This document shows positions 28,225-40,800 of a DNA stretch of 64,000 nucleotides, piece after piece. The first letter of the stretch is position 1. The number at the start of each line of letters is the position of its first letter. A program made the translations under genes and the position numbers. The notes beneath the pieces are model-generated. The model was not told where the DNA came from and did no database searches. It worked only from the letters and a program-made list of their open reading frames with translations. Source of the DNA: Atrina japonica (taxonomy: Eukaryota > Mollusca > Bivalvia > Pterioida > Pinnidae); assembly GCA_030159075.1 (NCBI GenBank), contig BROG01000341.1, forward strand, positions 372,001 through 436,000, read 5' to 3'.

Positions 28225-28605
28225 TTAGTTAAGTTTTCTTATCGAATATGTTGGGTGGCCTTTAAAAGGGCCGTTGATTGCTCCGAAAAGATGAATAAGA
28301 GAGAGACTCTTATATCTGTCGAGTAGACGTCGCCTACGACGAACTTCTCTTTCTTTCTCTATCATCAGTCGCTTTATCCCTGTCTTATGTTGTCGAAGAT
28401 TGGCTAATGCTTCCTGAGCTAGTACGTATTGTACAGGTACTGGAAGTGAAGGGTCAGATCTAGGTGGTACCCCCTGTTGTGTAGTAGGTGTCGCAGGGGT
28501 CCTACCAGAATTTATCGGGCTGCGTGGCCTTACTACAATATGTGTCCTCATGATTCTCATGTTTCTCTCTTCAGGTTGCATCTCCATGTCGGATGAGTTA
28601 TCCAT
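28225..28605 (-). CDS. Intact 126-residue Polinton-internal protein, unknown function
   Basis: An uninterrupted frame that begins MDNSSDMEMQPEERNM. The middle is Pro/Thr/Ser-rich (residues about 28-57), followed by a highly basic stretch (KEREVRRRRRLLDRYK, about 84-99) and a C-terminal segment SLIHLFGAINGPFKGHPTYS. No domain is recognised; the Arg run suggests nucleic-acid or nuclear targeting. A TATA box lies 37-45 bases before the ATG, which is unusual support for a real transcription unit in an otherwise broken element. The start is the first ATG after that TATA box. Confidence 0.5.
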   Translation of the reverse strand: MDNSSDMEMQPEERNMRIMRTHIVVRPRSPINSGRTPATPTTQQGVPPRSDPSLPVPVQYVLAQEALANLRQHKTGIKRLMIEKEREVRRRRRLLDRYKSLSLIHLFGAINGPFKGHPTYSIRKLN

Positions 28606-28641
28606 GATGATGAACTAATACCGAGACTCAGAGAGTACTAG

Positions 28642-28650
28642 CTTATATAG
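28642..28650 (-). promoter_or_regulatory. TATA box of the 126-residue gene
   Basis: CTATATAAG on the minus strand, 37-45 bases before the ATG at 28605. This places a start site close to 28,615-28,620. Confidence 0.5.
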
Positions 28651-28679
28651 AGTTAATGACGTGTGCATAACGCATTGAT

Positions 28680-29025
28680 TTTAGGACGATTTCATTTTTT
28701 CCGTCTAGACATCTGCGTCTAGACATCTGGCCACCTGTTGTTGACGATTTTGCAAGGATGAGTTTCATTTTTTTTCGTCTAGACATCTGGCCTCCTGTTG
28801 TGGACGATTTTTCAAGGACGAGTTTCATTTTTTCCCGACTAGACATCTGCGTCTAGACATCTGGCCACCTGTTGTTGACGATTTTTCAAGGACGATTTTC
28901 ATTTTTTTCCGTCTAGACATCTGCGTCTAGACATTTGTGCACTTGTTGTTGACGATTTTTCAAGGACGAGTTTCTTTTTTCTCCCATCTAGACATCTGCG
29001 TCTAGACATCTGGCCACCTGTTTTT
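28680..29025. repeat. Minisatellite rich in TCTAGA sites
   Basis: About five tandem units of roughly 70-85 bases. Each holds CGTCTAGACATCTGCGTCTAGA or a shortened form, CCACCTGTTGTTGACGATTT, and a T-rich end. It separates the minus-strand small gene from the plus-strand polymerase remains. Confidence 0.88.
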
Positions 29026-30418
29026 TTTAGACAAATACTGTCATTAGATTTTAGTATTTCTAATTTTATATGAAAATAAAATAATTCTGATTTTATGGAC
29101 CTGTAAACATAAAAAAAACTAGAATAAAACAGAGTTATGAATATATATGTGTGATGATACTCCGTTTGAGTATCTATACAGTTATTTCCTTTTTTATTAT
29201 AAATAATGTATGACACAGTTACCGTACTTCGTTTTAGATTTGACAACGGAAGCATATACATACACAGAATGGCTAATTTACCCAACTTTGATTTATTGTT
29301 AAATGAAAGACAAGAACAGCGAGAAGTCAAAGACAGGCTTCACCAGAGAGATCAACGGGGTGATGGGATTTAATGCAAACAGACAACTGACCGATTATAG
29401 TGATTACTATGAAGTAGACACACTGAGTGAGCGTAAATCACGTAAATTTAAAAAACGGCCGCCTCGAATGTGTACCAAAGTCAAGTTTAAACCATTTTTC
29501 GTAAAGATGCCATACACTTGGTATCTGATGTATTAGATCATATGTTGACTTCTATCAAGAACAAACTACAGTGTGAAGATCGGGATAAGATGCGAGTCAA
29601 TATACATCATCCATCTTTAAAAAGTGAAGTGTGGGTAGAATGTACGGATGCTAATGAGAAAGTACAATAGAGTAATGGGAATTTTAGAATCGAAGATGGG
29701 TCTACCACCCTATCAGTGATCTACGTTTAGGTAGCGGGGGTGGAGAACGAAAATATCCTCTCAGTTTCTATAAAAAAGTCATGCTGAACAAGAACAGAAG
29801 TTTGATACAGATCAAGGATAAAGACAAGACCTGTTTAGTTCGTGCTATTGTAGTTGGTCGTTTTCATTGTCAGAAACCTGACCTTGCAGATGGAGACAAG
29901 TACAAAAACTGGCAACAATACTGGAAAATTTTGATTTATGGCGATGCAAAATAGATATACTCTTCACCGACGTGACGCCCAGAAGCTCAGGGGCCTTAAT
30001 GCAACAAGCTTGGATGTGCCCCAGCAAGTTAGAGTTGACTTGAAGAATGAGAAAAACGTTTTCAGACCGCGTTGTTACCACACTACCGGTTTGAAAATGC
30101 GCTACGAACTGAATACCAACGCAAAACGATTGACACGTTAAATGTACTGTCAATAGCGCGGTGGTAGGATCCGAAGGCCCCCATTCACGTCTGTATACTG
30201 ATGATCACAATTACAGATTAGTGATAGTATCTATGTCTGGAGACTCTTGGTAATGTAATTACTATTGTGATCGATTTGTGATGTGAGTTATAATACATGC
30301 ATAGAAGATCACCGATAAAAAGCCCTCAGTGCTGGCTTTCGTTGTTTTTGCACCGTCCCCCGTGTTCCCGACAACACATTAAAACCTATATGAGTGACTT
30401 CTTATAGTAGTATAGTAG

Positions 30419-30560
30419 TGAAAATAATCTAGCCCTATCTAATATAAAAATGAAACTATCACCCTATGCTGGTTAGTGGTTTTACGACGAACACACGGAT
30501 TCCATGACAGAGGTCTAAATGAAACTCGATGTCCCACTTTTTTTTGTCAATTATGGTTGA
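30419..30560 (+). repeat. Stray copy of the subterminal repeat inside PolB
   Basis: AATCTAGCCCTATCTAATAT, ATGCTGGTTAGTGGTTTT and CAGAGGTCTAAATGAA match the subterminal repeat at about 27,950. Its place within the polymerase remains suggests rearrangement or misassembly. Confidence 0.6.
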
Positions 30561-31063
30561 GTAAGAAAACAATTCACCCGGAGCATTCGGACAAATGAAC
30601 AACTGTTGTAAAAGAAAGAAGAAAACATGAATACGCCATCGTAAAACATCTATCGTGATCTAGATCATCGTGTGTTTTTACACTATAACGGATCCCTTCT
30701 CAAGATGTACATCATCTTCGCCCTCTTATTACATTTTCTATGATTTTGAGCGATACCCAGGATACCAGAGGACACAAACCTAATTGTATGTTTTGCACTC
30801 ATACGTGTATGTCCCCTGTGTACATCGGATATTGTGTGAGCAATGTAAAACCAATCTGGAGGATCATCGTTATTAGACATTTCCGAGGTCCCACTGGACA
30901 CTACACTGATATTTTGAGTTGGTTACCGTATTGAACGACAAGTGTAACATGATGGCATACATCAAAGAGAGAAACTTTTACATGATGGAGCTATTGAGCT
31001 ATTGCTAATAACTTTTAACGGGTACGATGGACAGTTTATTTTTATACATCAAAATCTGGTAAA

Positions 31064-31440
31064 TCATCATACCTGTGAAAAACCGATGTGATCATGAACG
31101 TTCAAAGATTATGTATATGACGTCAGAAAACATCAGATTTAAAGAGTCATGTAATTTCTTGTCATTTCCTTTAGCTTCGGTACCCAAAGCCTTTGGATTG
31201 ACTGAACTCAAGAAAGGATACTTTCCAGTTTATTTTACATCATCTGGTACATCATACCTGTGAAAAAAACCGATGTTGATCATGACGTTCAAAGAGAGGT
31301 GTTTTACCATGTATATGAACGTCGGAGATAAAACATCAGATTTAAAGAGTCATGTAATTTCTTTGTCATTTCCCTTAGCTTCGGTACCCAAAGCTTTTGG
31401 TAAAAATTGACTGAACTCAAGAAATGGATACTTTCTTTGT
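31064..31440 (+). repeat. About 190-bp tandem duplication within PolB
   Basis: Two successive copies run from TGTGAAAAACCGATGTGATC through GTCATGTAATTTCTTGTCAT to TTGACTGAACTCAAGAAA. The second copy has several one- to four-base indels. Confidence 0.85.
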
Positions 31441-33699
31441 CCTCGCATTTGTTCAACTACAGAAGCTAATGCTGATTTACATAGGGTTATACGCCCACCC
31501 TTTCTATGTAATTACAATTAACCAGAAGGTATGAACAAACCGCGTCGTGAGTTTTGGAGGAAGGGCCGAGTGGTATCAAGACCAAATTCGAAAGGACATT
31601 AGAGTTTCTCATTTGCATTGCGAATTAGGAAGAATAGCTGTGTAATCGGACGGTGACAGGAGGGAGATTTGCGACCAGGCTTGTGAATGTGCATTTTTCA
31701 GGTACACTTGCGTTATTGATAACTGAACCATCTCCAAGCAAAACGATGTGGACCCATTTGATCTGAAAATAGGTTGAAGATCTTACGTTTGCTAGGGACA
31801 CCTCCGCTGTGTTTATCGAATATAGCATACATGTCGCAATCATAGTGATGCAAATCAATTTTTAAGACGATTGCTAGCGTTTCATACCTCCATGGGGGGA
31901 TATCAGCTTCTGGCACGAATAGTATTCCACCCTAAGCAGATTACGCTGTATTAACATGTTGAAAGTTGGAAAGAACATGAAACCGTCTCTGGTCTAATGA
32001 AATTAGACATGCTCGTGTCACAGGAGTGTGAAGTCCAAGTAGGATCTTATCGAGTGAATAGCCACTTCTTCTGGGGGGGAATCCATACGAAGACTCCATA
32101 GCATGGGGTTCACACTCTCTGCTAACTATTTACATGAGTTTCGCGGAAATTTACTGTTTTTATGGCTGTTTGGCACGGATGTTCCTTGTACTTAAAGCAA
32201 GAGAAACACTCGTTTTATCCATCTTTGACGATTTTATTGATAAAACGTATGAGGATTTTCCCGACCCGTTAGTTCCTAAAGATGCTTTATTTGGAGGGTC
32301 TGAACGAATGCTACTCGTTTTTTGCTTAGTGAATGAATGTAATCTTTGAACGTTCGTTACGTGGATGTACAGTTCAAGGGATATTTTACTGGTACCCGTT
32401 TGTCTTGAAACAATGGGACTTATCCAATTCGGACACCCAGACGTGATTACTCATGATTTTAAAAGTCTAGATCAATACTTTAGACTGGTACAATGTCGAG
32501 TTATTCCTCCTCGTCAGCTGTTTTCATCCCTTTGTTACCATTATCTCTGGTTTTGCAGGAGGAAAACTAGGCTTTGAGTTTTCAATTTATGCCGTACTCT
32601 TGTGCGCAACACTAAAAGATAGAAAATGTGGAGTTGTGTATTAGTTATGATGCTGCTCATACGAATAAGCTCGAAGAGAGAAGTTTGTGTTTCCAGGAGT
32701 GACAAGGACGAGGTGTGGAATTGATCGCGGTAAGGCTATATGAGAAATTGTGCAGGGATGTGATAGTATAGATGCTAGATCGTTACTATCTTGTTCGGAG
32801 GTTCTACTAAAAAGGTACGGCTTACAATCGACTTCGTCAGGATTTCAAACTCGTTCGGAGCACAATTGTGTAATGTCTAAGATAAATCACCATTTGATCT
32901 ACAAGTCGTGGGAGTGGACCACTCTAGTATGCACGACTACCAACGTTCTACGGTCAATACATCTTATATTGTCAAAGTATCGTGTTCGTCTGGGGAGGTG
33001 TAGCACATTTAACAAGCACACCACTTGAAATGGAGCTAGCTGGGTGTTCAACGTTCATACTAAAACTTTATCTACGTTGCCTCAATCAAAAGAAGAGCAT
33101 TGATTGTTATTCGTACTGACCCTCATAAGTTGCTCATGTCGTTCTGTAAGATAACAGAACGTATATTTTTGTAAATCTACCCGTATTCAAACACAGGCAT
33201 TGACTAAATGGCGGTGCATGGTGGTGTATGATAAAAGACATACTAAACTTTGGCAACCATACGTTGAAAACGTTAGGAGTGTACTTTACCTGCAAGTCTT
33301 TATGAGATGGTTCACATTGAAGATAAGGGTATTTTCTGCTTAAAAGTTAGTTTGATGTGTCTAAGATACCCGTTTATGAAAAAATAATGTGAAACTCCCA
33401 AAGATACTTTGGTAGGTTACAAACGTTGATTGTTGATATAGGAATCAATGAGGAAGGCATGAATGGTAGGGACTAACCACATCGATTGCCATTTAACATA
33501 ACTGTTGTCACAACATTTTGTCATCTTTCTAGCTACACTGCAACACGCTAATCCATGGCGAGACCATCTCGACTTGTAGGCAAAGAATAACATATTCATA
33601 GTTCTTTTCGTCATTCAATTTACCTAGCGATGCTCACACTAGTTTAAAGGCTCATAGTTACACTCTGATGATAGTGCTATAGACGAATGAGTAATCCAT

Positions 33700-35070
33700 G
33701 AATTCAATCGTGAAGAAGGATACTCATTACCTCAAGGCTTTACCTACAGTATGATCATGGATGCTAGTGAGTGGGAGATATCAGCTGTTTGAGTGAATTG
33801 ATCTACATGTCCCAATTGTTAATGGGTGAATTGTGGATGTAATCGAATGATCAAGAATTTACATGAACACACACAGTGTCCATTTAAGGTATAGTAGCGC
33901 CTTATCCCTTCACTTTCCTTTGGATGCGCCTGTATGAGGGCGTGACAGGTGTTAGAACACCTAAACAGACGTTCCCCATTGGACTCGCACCCTCTACCGT
34001 ATCCCAGTGATAAGAGCGAGGTAAAGGAAATGAAATATCGTCAACAACGTGTGAACCAGTATGCTTATCTCCACATGACGAGCGTTAAGAAAGTCATTGA
34101 CGGGGCTAAGAAACTACGTCTGTATCCGCGCTTGAATATTCCCCAAATATGACCATGTCACCTCTAAAACAATACGAAGTCGGGATCGCTTTTTGCTGCT
34201 TTACTATAGAATGATCGACCAATTCTTGGCAGATTTATCTCTCGAGAGCTGGACTTTAGCAAATGAGCATTTCATGATATGTCATGATGGTCATAGAAAA
34301 ACGGAACTCTCATAATAATATTATTCAATTCGGGTATCTATTGACTCAGCTTTAGGATCGAGTTTGTGATTGAGATAGCTTTAAAGGCCGGAAAGTGCCG
34401 ATTCTCATCTATTCCGTTTAATATTTAGAGTAATACTTTCGACGTTTAATGGAAGGTTGTACTCCTAACCACTAGGATTAATACAGAACTCTTCGCATCT
34501 TTGAGAAGGGGGGGACGTTTGACAATGAAGATGGAGTAGATGACTAAATGGATCGACGTCATTCCACAACATTTCCTGCCGAACGTATCTTTGCCACCCG
34601 ATTTAAATATTGGTATGAAGTGGTCATCTTCATCTAATGTCCTACGGTAGGGGTAAACATTGCCTTTGAAACGATGTCAAATTGTGGATTACACAATCGG
34701 TGTGGGGTTATTCCACTATCTCTTTTCGGAAATATACGTCCGAGGGTGGATACCCTTTTTAAACGGGTCAATCGCTCAGTTACGGGATCGACTTGGTCCA
34801 GGGAACACATTTTCATTGACACGAATCTTGGTCACATTATACTTCTCAATGATTCTTAGAGCAATATAAGAAGTGGTTTTTGCAGTACAACTCCAAGCTT
34901 GGAAATTGACATACAATGAGAGAGACGTTTTAACATGGGACTTGAGAGGAACCAATCTCGTACAGATTTCTAAGTTGAGGCGCAGTATCGCAGTGATTGC
35001 CAAACTTCATTTTCAGTCGTCCAAATATGCAATTAATCTAATTCAAAACGCACCGAAGATGCATCAATAG
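33700..35070 (+). pseudogene. Broken Polinton reading frames, unassigned
   Basis: Coding-like pieces in several frames. One contains EMKYRQQRVNQYAYLHMTSV (33,949-34,152). A second (34,674-34,859) contains FGNIRPRVDTLFKR. A third (34,873-35,070) ends YAINLIQNAPKMHQ. They follow the polymerase on the same strand and are repeated, compressed, in the second core copy, so they were probably element genes. Capsid or ATPase identity is possible from position alone; I cannot support either by motif. Confidence 0.4.
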
Positions 35071-35159
35071 GACTTTGGTTCATTGTTTGAGTTCTATGTC
35101 AGAGACATTCGTGTCAACATCGGTGTATATGGATAACTTCTAGACAATTTAAGCCTATT

Positions 35160-35720
35160 TAAGAGCGAAAAAAGAAAATGTTGAATCGGAGAAAAAACGT
35201 GAGGGAAAGAAGAAATTATGAAAAAACGCATTTAAAAAAGTGATGCAGGGACTTTGAAAGGAATCACTCCTTTTATGATGTTAACACGAGAGACAAATCG
35301 TGTCATGAACGTTATTGAACAGGTATCAATATGAAGAAGAAAAAAAAATGAAATGAGAAACAAGAGCGTGAGAGAAACAGATGAGAACTAAGGATTCAGA
35401 AAGAAAAAAACATGATGGGGAAACGATGAAGGAAAGAAACGTCAGGAAAGTTCTTTACAGGACTGGGAAAAGACAGAAGTACAGAGTCAGGAAATGAGGA
35501 CAGAGGAGACAGAAGAACAGAGAAGAGGAGAAGAAGAAGAATAAAAGAACAGGAGAGCGAATGATACAAAGAAAGAGGGGACGTTCACGAAAGTAGCTTC
35601 TTTAGTACCACACTGAGAGAACAAAAGAACAAAGAGAAGAAGAAGAAGGACAAAGGTGAAGGAGTGTACAAAAGAAGTAGGGGACGACCACGAAAAGTAA
35701 AATTGGTGGGTTCTTCAGCT
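35160..35720 (+). pseudogene. Basic, AT-hook-bearing frame(s), broken
   Basis: A strongly purine-biased strand encodes Lys/Arg/Glu-rich peptide in shifting frames. It includes KRGRSRK and, near 35,670, RSRGRPRKVKL, an AT-hook core (GRPRK) expected to bind the minor groove of AT-rich DNA. Possibly the tail of a nucleoprotein of the element. A compressed copy is found around 40,150-40,270. Confidence 0.4.
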
Positions 35721-35880
35721 AAGAACTTACTCTTCATGAGATATTAGGAAGAGGGGGTGTTTTTTTCTTTTTAATGTTTAAATACGATAATGGTTCAGCG
35801 ATTGTTGTCAGTCTCCCGTGTACGGTGACACTTTTCAAGCTTTTTACAATTAAAATGATAATAATGGTAACCCAGCAGGT

Positions 35881-36132
35881 ATGACGTATCATGTGCATAA
35901 AGAACAACGACAAGTAGCATGGGATCGTTTTGGTCATAGTGTAGACGTACCGATGATACAATTTGTGTTTCAGGACAAAAAAAAAAAACAAAAAATAGAC
36001 TTTATGTCCCTTATAAAAAGGGGTGGGAATCCACACCAGGGACAATTCACTCTCAGACACGATGGAAAGAACATCAATTATGGATACTTTATTTTCACCG
36101 ACGATGGATGCTTAGTCAGACGTCACGGATAG
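35881..36132 (+). CDS. Open 83-codon fragment of a Polinton gene
   Basis: Reads MTYHVHKEQRQVAWDRFGHS and ends DDGCLVRRHG. No family recognised. The preceding CCAGCAGGTATGACGTATC is kept in the second core copy at 40,362-40,380, so this is an original part of the element. It may be a fragment of a longer frame. Confidence 0.3.
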   Translation: MTYHVHKEQRQVAWDRFGHSVDVPMIQFVFQDKKKKQKIDFMSLIKRGGNPHQGQFTLRHDGKNINYGYFIFTDDGCLVRRHG

Positions 36133-36779
36133 TGCTCACCATGAACCAGTTTTGAGACATACTTGGAAGTGTACCACGAACCAATCGGGTAGAAGTGGCT
36201 TTAGTGTACCGAGAGCCAATCTGATAGAAGTGACAATAAGAGTCCACCTACAGAAGAAAGAAGACAAGGTGTGTTAAACCACTTTTAAACATTGAATAGA
36301 CCTGCTACCGTCAGTTGATTATCATGCTTTTTTCATCAGGAATTAAGAATACCTTTAGCCTTACCTATATTTTTTCGTCATGTATGAATCCAGGTACCTA
36401 AGGAATGACGTAGTTAAAGATCATTGGACCTAAACAGACAGAATTAGATGAGAGCAGGATTTGGTGTACTTCAGGGAACATCTGACCACGTTCAGTGTTT
36501 TTATTTTGTGGCGGCCTGTTTAAAAGAGTGCGACCTTGGGAATAGGGTCCAATAATGCTCTTATAACAGAATCATCGCACCTCACTGTAGGTCTAAAAGG
36601 ATTGTGCTTTTCAATCAAAGAAATTAACTGGTGATATAAAAAAACATGTCAACAAAAACAAAAAAAAGAACCTGTGTGGACCTCCTCCCTTCTGGGGACA
36701 AACAAGTGCCTGACGTCGTAACGAGTCTAAAATATATTGAATAAGAAGAACGAGTATTTAAAGTAAAAGTGAAGTTGGG

Positions 36780-37480
36780 AGTTACCAAACTTCAATTTGA
36801 ATCAGTCATCAACATGAGTTATCCAGTTTTTCTGCAGACGCACCCTAATCTATTCACCTAATTGAATACCGTCGTACAAGAACATAGAAGGGGCAGATGA
36901 CTTTTTGATGAAGTTCTCAAAACTTTTAGACCAGAACGGTACATTTGGACTTTTGAAAATACAAGAAAAGGACACCAAAACGACCAATGTTATGAGTTTA
37001 CTTGATGCCTTGGCTATCCACATTACAGAAAACTTGAGGAAAAAACTTACGACCAATTACAGCTGGTCTGAAAGAATTGAAGGATAAACTACAGCCAGAA
37101 TCTTTAAAGTAGACATGTTCGTACTTTATGGGTTACGAATATAAGCATGATTCCCCACAGACATTTGTGGTGAAGACTTGGGACATATGGTCTCCTAGGA
37201 CGTCGTAAGACATATACAGAGAATCTCCCATCGGTTTCACTAACTGGAGCAGAACCTCGAGAACAAAGTGTGAATCGTTTCAATCGGACCAATGTTATAA
37301 ATGTCATCAGTCAGGGTCATGGGCTTATGAATGTCCCGAACAAACTTTTACAACAGGAGTCGGGCCAAACGACGTTGCGCACTTGAAAAACTTAACTTGA
37401 TGCTCAAGAAGGCAGTGGATAACCCACCCAAGCCACCAAAAATTGAAAGTGGAAACCGAACAGAAGTGATTTTTTGTATC
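36780..37480 (+). pseudogene. Broken frame with a zinc-knuckle-like motif
   Basis: At 37293-37334 the frame reads CYKCHQSGSWAYEC. This is C-X2-C-X4-S-X4-C, i.e. a CCHC zinc knuckle with the histidine replaced by serine. An upstream frame (36,905-37,087) encodes KFSKLLDQNGTFGLLKIQEK. Zinc knuckles bind single-stranded nucleic acid. The gene is not otherwise recognised. Confidence 0.4.
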
Positions 37481-37879
37481 TTGTTATCATGGAAAAAATA
37501 CGTTTGCTGAATTAGAATCACAGCGTCAAGGAATCCGAATCGACCGATCTAGGACAAAAGCTAACATTCTTTTGCTCCGCGCTGTATGGGCAAGATCAAT
37601 CGTAGTAGTGAGGCAAAGTGAAAAAAATTGTTTCCTTGTTTCAAGTTAATAAGTGTTTTCAAAAAGTTAATCAGTATTATACAAAGTTACCAATCAAAAC
37701 GATGTTAATCAAAGTTAATCAGAGTTTACGAATTACAAGTTAATAAGTGTTTTGTCAAAGTTCTTTCTAATGTATTGTAACATAGTCATCCAGGAGTAGG
37801 CTGCCTCATCCTCTGTCGACTATCTAAAAAAGGTTTTAGCGGGGCATTAAACTTATTTTGTGTATTATATCTGGGTATA

Positions 37880-40800
37880 AGGTGTACACTTAGACTGTTT
37901 AGAAGTACACTTAGAATTTAAACTTAGCGTATCTACATCGGTAGACACAAAGGTACATTGAGTGATCATCTGGTGTATTAAAACATCCACACCAGGATTG
38001 ACAAATCTATATGGTATCGTGTACTAGAAGGATACCAAGAGTAATAGTGGTAATCCACTTAGAGTAAAGAAACGACCGTGTATGTTGGCATACTTCAAAG
38101 TCGAGAAACTTTTACAGAGAAAATAGGGTCATAAACTTTAAAAGGATCATTTTGGTTATTGTATAGAACTGAAAAAACGATGTGAGATCAGAAAACATAA
38201 TCAGTCATAGCTTCGCGTACCAAGAAGCTTTGGATTGACTGAACTCAAGAAAGGGGGTATTTTGACATCATCTGCGTCATCATACTGTGAAAAACGATGT
38301 GATCATGACACGCGTTCAAAGAATATGTTTCATGACGTCAGAACAACATCAGAATTTAAAGATTTTCTAGTCTATTTCCTTAGCGGTTCCGTAAGCTTTT
38401 GGGGATTGACTGACTCAAGAAAGGATACTTTCCGCAGAGAAGCTAAGAGATGTAGAAGATTTTGAAGAGTACTCAAGACCAAATTCGAAAGATTGTAGAA
38501 GAAGAGATAGAGAGAGAGAGGCTGTAGGATTTTCAAAGAGATGTGACCAAGACATGACGTTGGCAGGATCGGGGAATATAGCATTTTGTCGCAATCATAG
38601 CAAAAAGCTACGGACTTTTTTTCCCATTTTTGGGGATATCCTTCGGCAGTATTCCAAACGCTGGTTGATAGAACATGACGGGTCAAATGATTAGCACATT
38701 GTCAGAACGGAGGTACGAAAGGAAGACTCGCAGGGACTATTTACAGTCTGGTTTTGCTCGGATTGTATAGACCACTCGTTTTATAATGTTTTCTCTAAAA
38801 CGTTTGAGATTTTCCCTCATCCGGTTCAGTCGAAGAGAGAAGAAGAGAGATTCGTTAGAGGATGTAGTTTTTTACCGTTTGTCGAAACTGGGACGGATGC
38901 AATTGGAGACGTGTTTACTCATGATTTTAAAAGGTCTAGAGAGACTGGTCAGATGTGAGATCCAGATTGGCTTGGAGAGAGTTTGGGTATTAGATATCGA
39001 GAGAGAGAGAGTATACAGGGAGAGTTGTGAAAATAAGGTATACACAAGGATCAATGGTTTATTGTTATAGAACTGACTCGTCAGGAACAAAACGGTGTCA
39101 AGTATCACTTTTCAGTCCCACTTCTACGGTACAGATAGTACATTTAAAACAGTGTTAAGAGACATAATGAAGAGATCGTACCTGATAAGTCAGAGACAGA
39201 GTCAAGAGAGAGGAAAAAATAGGTATAACAAAAGATCTTGAAAATGGTTTATTGTATAGAAACTGCTTCTAAAATCAGTCATAGGTTACAGTTGTTGTTG
39301 TTGATATCAAAAACTGTAGGAAAGTGAATGGTAGGGGGATTTGAAGTACACGTATCATGGCGACTCTCGATTCTAAAAGGATCATGGTGTTTTTACATGA
39401 CTTTACCTAGCCGGCTAGAGTCCAGATTCAAAAACTCCCCTACCTCAAGAGAGTATGATGGATAGTGAGTGGGAGAGACTTTGTGGATCTTTCCAACCTT
39501 AATTGAATCGGTAGGATCGAGATATTACATCGATGTCTGGTTCCCCTTCCATTGCTTGGATTCCGTCGTGAGAGAGACTCTATGAGAATGAAATATCGAG
39601 AGAGAGATGCAGTCTCCTGAGAGAGATGACAATGTCGCCCTAAATCAAGGTGGGGATAGCAAAGTATTTGGGACTAAATTTCGTTATGTTCTCCTCGCTG
39701 TATAGAAACTGCTGAGCTCATTTATGTCAATGCAGTAATAATATTATTCAATCGGGGACTCAGCTTCTAGATCGATTTGTGTGTTTTCGATCCATCTATT
39801 CCGTTATAATAGGTTTCTACTAGGTTATAAAGCTTTTATATGCCATCGACGTTACACACATGCATAAAAAGCATTTTTGTATCCGTTTTTCTCTGCCGAA
39901 AGTCAAATTGTGGATTCTTTTTCTTTTTTTTCCAAACTTCACGAGCTGCTATCCATACATTGAGTGTTCGTTAGCCAGCCCACCGACTTTCTATTCCCAC
40001 TCTATCGGCACACATCATAACATTCTTCCGTTTTCATAAATTTTACTTCGCCCCACATGTTTTACAAACATTCAGAAACCATGGTGAAACAAGCAATGAC
40101 TATAGACTCTTAGGCATAATCAGCAGGGTTAAGACAGGACGTTAAAACAGTGTACGAAATGAGCGGGAGGAAGAAGAAGAGCGAGCGTTTTTCGAATGAA
40201 AAAGAAGAGGGGACGTTCTCCTTCTTGTTGAGACATCGAACAAAGAGAAAGTGAAAAAAAAAAAAAAAGTAACGACCCAAAATGTAAAATCAGGAGTATA
40301 CCTCATATACATGTTTAATACGGTAAAGGGCCAGTATCGTGTACAATTTCATTATTCTGTACCAGCAGGTATGACGTATCAACAGAAGAAGTAGCAAGTA
40401 TTGAGTACACTAGCAGTATGTGAACACAGTGTGTTCAGGACAATCAGAGTCTGCTGCTGGATGATCTCAATCAGAGATGGAGGCAACTGAAACATCAGCA
40501 AAGCTCTCTCACACGAAATGGGATACTTCAGACATCAAACTCGATGCAGTACCGATAGTGCTATGGGCCATGGATAGGTGTACACGAACCTCCAGTAAGG
40601 TTTGTATTACCGAGAAACAATTGATTAGAAGCTAGTTGACCTACATCAAGTCAACTACAGATAAACCGACCTGCTTATCATCATGACTATCAAGAGAAAA
40701 GTGACATAGCCTATCATTTTTACGTATGGATCCAAGCACGATACGACTATCATTCCGCGAACCTCTGAAAAAAGAGAGGATTGTTACTGTCAATAGTGGC

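Larger units (their letters stand above)
29269..33130 (+). pseudogene. Protein-primed type-B DNA polymerase (Polinton PolB), copy 1, broken
   Basis: Recognisable PolB segments appear in order but in shifting frames. N-terminal pieces come first: MANLPNFDLLLNE at 29269, VNIHHPSLKSEVWV near 29,600, and CLVRAIVVGRFH near 29,840. DDHNYRLVIVSM follows near 30,205. The hallmark block FKESCNFLSFPLASVPKAFG plus LTELKKGYFP lies at 31,138-31,230. Then come a FYGCL motif near 32,157 and a palm block with YPFV near 32,395 and GHPDVITHDFKSLDQYF near 32,430. Known Polinton PolBs carry these in the same order. A type-B polymerase of this kind would copy the element from a protein primer. The frame is broken many times by small indels, so no full protein can be made as sequenced. 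I could not see the DTD active-site motif. Confidence 0.8.

Noticed and set aside
34660..35030. Packaging ATPase of the Polinton
   Set aside because: The position would fit and one peptide (YAINLIQNAPK) is faintly suggestive, but no Walker A or B motif is visible.
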